NCBI GenBank assembly: GCA_025351385.1
Contig: JANXWA010000006.1
Location: forward strand, 55,607-119,606
Reading direction: 5' to 3'
DNA length: 64,000 nt
From: Acidimicrobiales bacterium
GTDB taxonomy: Bacteria > Actinomycetota > Acidimicrobiia > Acidimicrobiales > RAAP-2
This document shows positions 60,829-64,000 of the stretch, piece after piece. Below the pieces are notes generated by a model. That model saw nothing but the letters and a program-made list of their open reading frames with translations. It was not told the DNA's origin and did no database searches. A program made the position numbers and the translations under genes. Positions within the stretch are counted from its first letter, which is position 1, and each line of letters begins with the position of its first letter.

Positions 60829-61875
60829 CTACGACGTGACGGTGACGAGCGTGCCGATCGGCGTGTAGGGGTAGATGACCTTGGCGGCGGCGAAGGGCAT
60901 CTCGACGCACCCGAGGCTCTGAGGCCAGCCGTAGGTCGAGCGTATGAAGCCGTGCAGGGCGTCGCCGCCGTTGAAGTACGAGACCCACGGGACGCCCGGG
61001 TCGGAGTAGTGCGAGCCGTCGGGGTTGGTGCCCGACATTGTCTGGGTCACGTAGCGGATGTACACCGGGTAGGTGCCGAGGGCCGTGGGCGAATAGGGGA
61101 TGCCGGTGTTGGCGAGCGTCGTGAACCTCTTGTGACCGGCCACGTAGAGGGTCGTGGTCTCGGGGCTGGCCTCGGAGACGACGACGTAGTTGTAGGAGCC
61201 GGGGTTGAGCGCACCGGACTGGACCGCGCTGAACAGATGGGCCCAGGTCGGCGCGTCGGCGACGCCGGTCGTCGCCAGTCCGTGGACGCTCTGGAAGGCC
61301 ATGACGGCTCCGTGCAGCACGATGTTGTCGACGCCGAGTCGCCACTGCGCGCTGAGTGACGCCGGGAGGTCCGCGTACTTCCACGCGAAGGTGCCGCTCA
61401 CCGACTGCGTCAGGTCGCTCTGGGGCGAGTTGGGCGTGAATCGCACGGGTAGGTAGTTGAGCTCGGCGAGCAGCTGCGCCTCCCAGGTGAGGCTGGTGGC
61501 GACCGTGGCGACGTGGCGACGCAACGTCGTGAAGGTGCAGCTCTTCGCACAGCTCATGCGCGTCGGGGCGTTGATGGTGTAGGCGACGGCCGGTAGGAGC
61601 TTGCCCACGGCGATCGCCTGGACGTCGCGCGCGCCGATCTGCTGCCAGCGGACGTTGAGCGCCGGCGACGTGCGCAGCCCGGGCAGGCGGCTGGCGTCGG
61701 CCGGCACGTTGAAGTGCAGACGAAGCAGCGGCATCGTGGCGGACAGCGACGCCGGCACGGTCGCCGAGACGACGAAGGACGTCGTGACGGTCGCCGATGC
61801 CCCGATGGCGGGGACCAATGAGGCGCCGAGGACCGCGGTCGCGGCGACGAGGGCGGTCGACAGATGACGGGTCAT
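60829..61875 (-). CDS. secreted L,D-transpeptidase (YkuD) with peptidoglycan-binding domain
   Basis: 348 residues from ATG 61875. Signal peptide ends near ASATV (about 26-31). A peptidoglycan-binding-1-like region (AFQSVHGLATTGVADAPTW) precedes the YkuD domain, with H308 (LHGFIRS) and catalytic Cys323 in SLGCVEM. The conserved Arg two residues after the catalytic Cys (S-x-GC-[VI]-R) is Glu here. It would make or attach meso-DAP cross-links, whose precursor enzymes lie in region 1. Confidence 0.85.
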   Translation of the reverse strand: MTRHLSTALVAATAVLGASLVPAIGASATVTTSFVVSATVPASLSATMPLLRLHFNVPADASRLPGLRTSPALNVRWQQIGARDVQAIAVGKLLPAVAYTINAPTRMSCAKSCTFTTLRRHVATVATSLTWEAQLLAELNYLPVRFTPNSPQSDLTQSVSGTFAWKYADLPASLSAQWRLGVDNIVLHGAVMAFQSVHGLATTGVADAPTWAHLFSAVQSGALNPGSYNYVVVSEASPETTTLYVAGHKRFTTLANTGIPYSPTALGTYPVYIRYVTQTMSGTNPDGSHYSDPGVPWVSYFNGGDALHGFIRSTYGWPQSLGCVEMPFAAAKVIYPYTPIGTLVTVTS

Positions 61876-61940
61876 TGCTCCAGAGTACCCACCGTCGGAT
61901 TGCTTCTCGCGGCGCCTACGATGGAGCTGAGGGAGGACGC

Positions 61941-62114
61941 GTGGCACTGGCCAAGACCGTCGGAGTACTGATTCTCATAGCCGTGGCCCTCTGGGCCTTC
62001 TTCGCGCTCGTGCACTTCCTGGCGGCGACGATCTTCATTGTGATCGAGTTGTTGATCGTGGCTGTCGTTGTCATGCTCGTCTATCGCCACTTCAATCGGC
62101 CGAAAGGCCGCTGA
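61941..62114 (+). CDS. small two-span membrane protein
   Basis: 57 codons from GTG 61941 with GGAGG 4 nt upstream. Two adjacent hydrophobic segments (LILIAVALWAFFALVHF and FIVIELLIVAVVVMLV) and a basic end RHFNRPKGR. No family recognised. Upstream codons in the same frame overlap the divergent transpeptidase gene and are excluded. Confidence 0.5.
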   Translation: MALAKTVGVLILIAVALWAFFALVHFLAATIFIVIELLIVAVVVMLVYRHFNRPKGR

Positions 62115-62139
62115 ACGGCCTAGTAGGCTGTCTACTTCT

Positions 62140-62213
62140 GGCGGCGTGGCCGAGTGGTTAGGCAGGGGCCTGCAAAGCCCCGTACTCCGGTTCGAATCCG
62201 GACGCCGCCTCCA
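62140..62213 (+). tRNA. tRNA-Cys (anticodon GCA)
   Basis: Cloverleaf read by eye: acceptor GGCGGCG (62140-62146) with CGCCGCC (62203-62209), D-arm GCC...GGC, anticodon stem GGGGC/GCCCC with loop CTGCAAA and anticodon GCA at 62172-62174, T-arm TCCGG-TTCGAAT-CCGGA, discriminator T62210 and encoded CCA. All stems are perfect. Confidence 0.97.
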
Positions 62214-62252
62214 ATCGGGCATCACCCCATTGGGTGGACCGTCGAGGAGTCC

Positions 62253-62753
62253 TCAGTGTCGTTTCTGAAGCGCTCGATGGATGACGGCTCCGAGGCTGAA
62301 GCGTCCCGTTCCCACCAGCACGATGATGGCGCAGAGCGCCGCCAGGGCGATGTTGATTTCGTAGCCCTGCCCGAGCCCGCTCGACTCCAGACCGTGCTGG
62401 CCGGTCACGGTGATCGTCGCCATCACCATCTCTCCGATCAGTCCGAGTGCCGCCAGTCGTCCGAGTAGCCCCACGCCAATGGCGAGGCCACCGAAGAACT
62501 CCATGCTGCCGCTCAAGACCGCGAAGAAAATCCCCGGGTGCAGGTGGGCCGTCGTGGCGTAGAAGTTGGCGCCGGCGTGAAGGCCCGGACCTTGGAAGGT
62601 GTTGAACAGCGTGCCCGAACCGTGGTACACGAATATCCACGCCAGCGCGATGCGGATGACGATGCGGGCGATCTCGAGTCGCTGTTGGCTCTGGCCCGGT
62701 GACGTCACGAGACCGCGAAGACCCTCGGCCCGGTCCAAGGTGCGCAGCTTCAC
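62253..62753 (-). CDS. DoxX family membrane protein
   Basis: 166 residues from GTG 62753, which overlaps the sterol-desaturase-family stop (GTGA). Four spans; IRIALAWIFVYHGSGTLFNTF, GSMEFFGGLAIGVGLLGRLAA and EMVMATITVTGQHGL match DoxX/quinol oxidase-subunit-like proteins. Role unknown; a redox- or detoxification-linked role is reported for some members. Confidence 0.88.
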   Translation of the reverse strand: MKLRTLDRAEGLRGLVTSPGQSQQRLEIARIVIRIALAWIFVYHGSGTLFNTFQGPGLHAGANFYATTAHLHPGIFFAVLSGSMEFFGGLAIGVGLLGRLAALGLIGEMVMATITVTGQHGLESSGLGQGYEINIALAALCAIIVLVGTGRFSLGAVIHRALQKRH

Positions 62754-63805
62754 AGTTCTCCGTCGTGCGACGAGGCCGTCCACGTCGGTAGGGGGGACTG
62801 GTTCTCGCTCATCGGACGAAACGGAGCGATCAATTGCAAGAGAAAGACCCTCAAGTGGCGCGGGCGAGGGGTGCCGTGCTCCACGACCAGGGGTCGGCCC
62901 TTCAGACCCGTCGCCAGGCCGACCGTCTGGGCCGTGGGGAAGATCGCGGTACGAAAGAGCTGGTCCCAGATGGAGAGCGCGAAGCCGAGGTTGACGTCCT
63001 GGCGACCTTCGAGCCGGTGGTGGATCCGGTGATAGTTGGGGCTTACGAAGATGCGGCCGAGTGGCCCGAAGCCCAGTCGGATGTTCGAGTGGGCGAGTGC
63101 GACCCAACCGGCGTAGACCACGAGCAGCGCGGTCGGCAAGGCGCCATTCGCCAGGAGCACGATGCCCGGCAGCAGGGCAATGAGGTAGACGAAGTGGACG
63201 AACGGGTGAGTGCGAAAGACCGTCAGCACCGTCATGTCCTCTTGGGAGTGGTGCAGCTCGTGGAAGCGCCACAGCACCTGGACGCGGTGGTTGGCCAGGT
63301 GGGCGAGCCAGTTGCAGCCGTCCATGGCGATGAAGATCGCCGCGATGACGAGCCCGTGCGGCAGGGCGCCGATCCGGGGGAAGGTGAGCCACGGCAGACG
63401 AGCACGGACCACGTCGGCGAACGAGAGGGAGAGCACTGCGATGAACGGGACCGTCAACGTCATGTTGAGGATCGTGTACAGCACGTCTTGACGGTGACCT
63501 CGCGCGAAGAGTGGTCGATCCTGGGCCGGCCACACGCGCTCGGCGACGAGGAGCACGGCCAGGATCATCAGTGTGGCCGGCCCGATGACGACAATCCGAA
63601 GGCCCGTCATCGAGCTGGTGAGGCTCGCGCCGCCCCAGTGGGTCGCCCAACCAACGGCGATCAGCCCGAGGGCCGCGACGGCGATCGCGCACGCGGGCAG
63701 GTAGAGCCTCGAGCGCCACGCCCGTGCTGCGACGTCGCTCGCGGGGCTCTCCTCGGGACGACGAATCGGTGGGGTGTTGGACGGTGACTCGATGGTCAGG
63801 GACAT
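62750..63805 (-). CDS. sterol desaturase / fatty acid hydroxylase superfamily protein
   Basis: 351 residues with several spans. Histidine motifs of the di-iron site are intact: HLANH, HELHHSQ, HSN and NYHRIHH. Starts at ATG 63805 behind AGGAGG. The superfamily hydroxylates or desaturates sterols, carotenoids or fatty acids; substrate unknown. Coupled to the DoxX gene downstream and preceded 24 bp upstream by the COG4315-type gene on the same strand. Confidence 0.88.
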   Translation of the reverse strand: MSLTIESPSNTPPIRRPEESPASDVAARAWRSRLYLPACAIAVAALGLIAVGWATHWGGASLTSSMTGLRIVVIGPATLMILAVLLVAERVWPAQDRPLFARGHRQDVLYTILNMTLTVPFIAVLSLSFADVVRARLPWLTFPRIGALPHGLVIAAIFIAMDGCNWLAHLANHRVQVLWRFHELHHSQEDMTVLTVFRTHPFVHFVYLIALLPGIVLLANGALPTALLVVYAGWVALAHSNIRLGFGPLGRIFVSPNYHRIHHRLEGRQDVNLGFALSIWDQLFRTAIFPTAQTVGLATGLKGRPLVVEHGTPRPRHLRVFLLQLIAPFRPMSENQSPLPTWTASSHDGEL

Positions 63806-63829
63806 CGCGGACCTCCTAGAACTGGAACG

Positions 63830-64000
63830 TTAGAACGAAACGCCGCCGGAGCTGGGACTCGTGGTCGTGGTCCCGCCCGACTTGGGCTTCACCGTGACGG
63901 CGATGTTCCACGTTCCCCACTGGTCCTTCGTGTTGTTGCCCTTGACCTGGCCGGGAGCCTTGTCCTTGAAGAACCAGAAGAGGGCCTTGCCGGCGTAGGT
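63830..64000 (-). CDS. COG4315-type secreted repeat protein, 3' end only
   Basis: The last 56 residues lie in the window. TYAGKALFWFFKDKAPGQV, NTKDQWGTWNIAVTVKP and a Ser/Gly/Thr-rich end give the same plan as the protein at 33020-33574 (G[YH]PVY-F-DxxPGQVNGQG-WHLV). The rest is beyond the window. Probably the first gene of a transcript with the sterol-desaturase-family and DoxX genes. Confidence 0.7.
   Translation of the reverse strand, partial: TYAGKALFWFFKDKAPGQVKGNNTKDQWGTWNIAVTVKPKSGGTTTTSPSSGGVSF

Noticed and set aside
62186..62202. GGTTCGAATCCGG as a regulatory palindrome
   Set aside because: It is the T-arm of tRNA-Cys.
1..64000. CRISPR array, insertion sequence, integrase or phage attachment site
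   Set aside because: No regularly spaced direct repeats, transposase or integrase motifs, or terminal inverted repeats were seen in the window.

Overview
The window is a high-GC chromosomal segment of an actinobacterium. The evidence is GTG/TTG starts, 4-bp start/stop overlaps, LexA boxes of the CGAAC-N4-GTTCG type, a miaB-miaA-dapF-hflX-lexA neighbourhood, MiaB/HflX/FtsK/NrdR in typical actinobacterial forms and many small secreted proteins. An Acidimicrobiia-type organism is my best guess, but the sequence does not prove it.

Region 1 (1-22.4 kb) is a housekeeping backbone. It runs pnp (5' end missing), a YfhO-like membrane protein, dapB, dapA and rnj. A siderophore-interacting flavoprotein lies on the opposite strand. 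Then come ftsK, dacA, thrB, an EamA-type exporter, miaB, miaA, dapF, hflX, dapC, dapD and dapE, with lexA on the opposite strand abutting dapE. All six enzymes that take aspartate semialdehyde to meso-diaminopimelate by the succinylase route (DapA, B, D, C, E, F) are present, mixed with peptidoglycan, division, RNA-decay and tRNA-modification genes.

Region 2 (22.4-29 kb) is a complete branched-chain amino acid type ABC importer (livK-H-M-G-F order) with a hairpin between the binding-protein gene and the permease genes, followed by a YbaK-type deacylase gene.

Region 3 (29-45.4 kb) is accessory. It holds a tandem neocarzinostatin-like secreted protein, a short CDF-type transporter, yidD, unknown membrane proteins, an ABC-ATPase relic, a COG4315-type secreted protein, an ECF sigma/anti-sigma pair, a GGDEF-EAL protein, an MFS and an AI-2E-type transporter, a VOC protein, several secreted proteins of unknown function and a seven-bladed propeller.

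Region 4 (45.4-53 kb) has a fatty acid desaturase coupled to an SRPBCC protein. It also has an opposite-strand glutamine-synthetase-like / aldehyde dehydrogenase / SDR operon with a divergent APC permease, which looks like gamma-glutamyl amine catabolism. An internally deleted universal stress protein remnant lies between them.

Region 5 (53-58.3 kb) is the most interesting. A small MoxR-like AAA ATPase is paired with a VWA protein carrying an HExxH motif. Next is a LysM-nrdR-PIG-L-dinB operon driven by a near-consensus promoter covered by two LexA boxes. Together with boxes at lexA and in front of ftsK, this outlines a local SOS regulon.

Region 6 (58.3-64 kb) has an acyltransferase-3 gene convergent with a separate SGNH-hydrolase gene, an L,D-transpeptidase, a small membrane protein, tRNA-Cys(GCA), a DoxX protein, a sterol-desaturase-family protein and the 3' end of a second COG4315-type gene.
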